Shown: piece by piece, positions 63,270-64,000 of the stretch
Numbering within the stretch: the first letter of the stretch is position 1
Layout of the letters: every line of letters starts with the position of its first letter
Assembly (NCBI GenBank): GCA_014898415.1
Contig: RCTD01000011.1
Location: forward strand, 1,240,001 to 1,304,000
Length of the DNA stretch: 64,000 nucleotides
DNA from: Stromatinia cepivora
Taxonomy: Eukaryota > Ascomycota > Leotiomycetes > Helotiales > Sclerotiniaceae
Reading direction: 5' to 3'
Notes under the pieces: model-generated
What the model was told of the DNA's origin: nothing
Seen by the model: the letters and a program-made list of their open reading frames with translations, nothing else
Database searches by the model: none
Translations under genes and position numbers: made by a program

Positions 63270-63490
63270 TGTCGGAATATGAATTATATATATGATAAGG
63301 ATGATAAGGATAATTAGGATAGTAAGGATCACGTGTGTATTAGTGTTTATATTAGTGCTTTGGCATACACCATTATATAGATCTTCACCCTTCATAGATT
63401 CTAGTTCTCTAGGCAAATCAAAACGTATTAACAAAGAGTTCTATATATTCGTTGATAAGCTTCACTTCCCCGTGTACAGTTGTCCCGACA
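63270..63490 (+). repeat. 3' LTR of Copia family B
   Basis: This repeat is 221 bp. It contains four 9-bp units (63294-63329) of GATAAGGAT/AGTAAGGAT form. The left CACGTG has decayed to TATATA-like sequence and the right one (63330-63335) is intact. It ends ACAGTTGTCCCGACA. Confidence 0.92.
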
Positions 63491-63516
63491 ATTATATTTA
63501 GAATATAATTGAAATT

Positions 63517-64000
63517 TGTCACGAATCGTGAACCACAGGAGGCTAACCACGTGATACCTCTTATCTCCCATATCAATTTATGAGCTGATCATCCATGCAT
63601 ATACATTACGAATCATAGGATTTAGTATAGTAAAATGGTAACCCTAATAATGTATATATACAATCCTGTAGTTTACAAATAGATATTTGTATATATATAT
63701 CTAATCGCTCCTTACGAACTATAATTCTTCAATTGTAGATTCTAAAGAACATAATTGATCCTGTTTATTCAGTTCTATTATAACTTTTATATATTATATT
63801 ATCTACAATTTATTTACAAGTATCCGATTATCTAATAATTTCCCAAATAATACTTTACTTTAATAATACTTTTTTAAATGAACTTTTACAAACATTATAC
63901 TCAAAGAAAGAAGATTTATTCCGATCTAATCGATAAAGATAAATCCCTTTAGAAGTATATTATCACTTTCACAATACAACGAACTTCTTCTTCTATATAC
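63517..64000. repeat. Possible LTR start of a further element, truncated by the window
   Basis: Antisense gag sequence of the older Copia stops at 63516 and a GC-richer block begins TGTCACGAATCGTGAACC, with a perfect 13-bp palindrome TCACGAATCGTGA (63519-63531) and a CACGTG at 63549-63554. Starting with TG at an abrupt junction suggests an LTR. The end and partner are outside the window or unrecognised. Confidence 0.35.

Larger units (their letters stand above)
56737..63490 (+). mobile_element. Copia retrotransposon (family B), full length
   Basis: The element is 6,754 bp. LTRs at 56737-56948 and 63270-63490 begin TGTCGGAATATGAAT and end with TCCCGACA or its decayed form. A perfect 5-bp duplication ATTAT is present (56732-56736 and 63491-63495). 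Gag, protease, integrase, RT and RNase H are all recognisable on the plus strand in Copia order. It is inserted in the gag of a minus-strand relative. The solo LTR at 3191-3412 belongs to the same family. Confidence 0.95.

Noticed and set aside
1..64000. CRISPR array, tRNA, rRNA or riboswitch
   Set aside because: No regularly spaced repeats with unique spacers, no cloverleaf or rRNA core sequences recognised on reading both strands; the setting is a fungal nuclear genome.

Overview
The window looks like an AT-rich, repeat-packed, heterochromatin-like block of a filamentous ascomycete (Pezizomycotina). The evidence is nuclear retroelements of fungal Copia and Ty3/Gypsy type, fungal hAT and pogo/Fot1 DNA transposons, and decay of the kind produced by repeat-induced point mutation (RIP). 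Coding frames are shattered mostly by TGG to TAG/TGA and CAA/CAG to TAA/TAG changes, catalytic Asp codons have become Asn, and GC-normal islands survive only where the DNA is not repeated. I cannot place the species. I see no rRNA, tRNA, CRISPR array or bacterial-type operon.

Left part (1-20204). A split host-type gene begins at 272 and ends at 20204. It is cut at 772/20022 by a hAT transposon (hAT1, 773-20013, 8-bp duplication CTCGTGCC). Inside hAT1 sit three solo LTRs, each with its own 5-bp duplication, and a small gag-only LTR retroelement (4224-17131, duplication TTTCT). That element is split by a second hAT of the same family (hAT2, 4457-15551, duplication CATATATA). hAT2 in turn carries a minus-strand Copia (7249-12730, duplication GTTCC). 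The order of insertion can be read directly from the intact target duplications.

GC-normal island (about 20.0-25.8 kb). It holds the tail of the split gene, one intact 245-codon ORF on the minus strand (21270-22007, family not recognised), a possible coding fragment at 20535-20762, and small tandem repeats. From 25.9 to 31.9 kb the DNA is extremely AT-rich. I recognise only a third copy of the 310-bp LTR (27804-28115).

Right part (31.9-64 kb). A pogo/Fot1-like element (31965-34149) lies in unidentified decayed DNA. A minus-strand Ty3/Gypsy element is read in three pieces (about 54.1-49.15, 43.64-43.14 and 36.3-35.4 kb), because two plus-strand Copia elements landed in it: 43641-49145, the same family as the one in hAT2, and 36319-43140, a different family with duplication AAATA. 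A full-length plus-strand Copia of a third family (56737-63490, duplication ATTAT) is inserted in the gag of an older minus-strand relative. A further LTR-like end starts at 63517 and runs off the window.

All reverse transcriptases whose active site I could locate have lost at least one of the catalytic Asp pair, so nothing here looks able to move on its own. The most informative points are the complete nesting chronology, the interruption of a gene by hAT1, the gag-only retroelement, and a 4-kb tract where only one DNA strand has been mutated.
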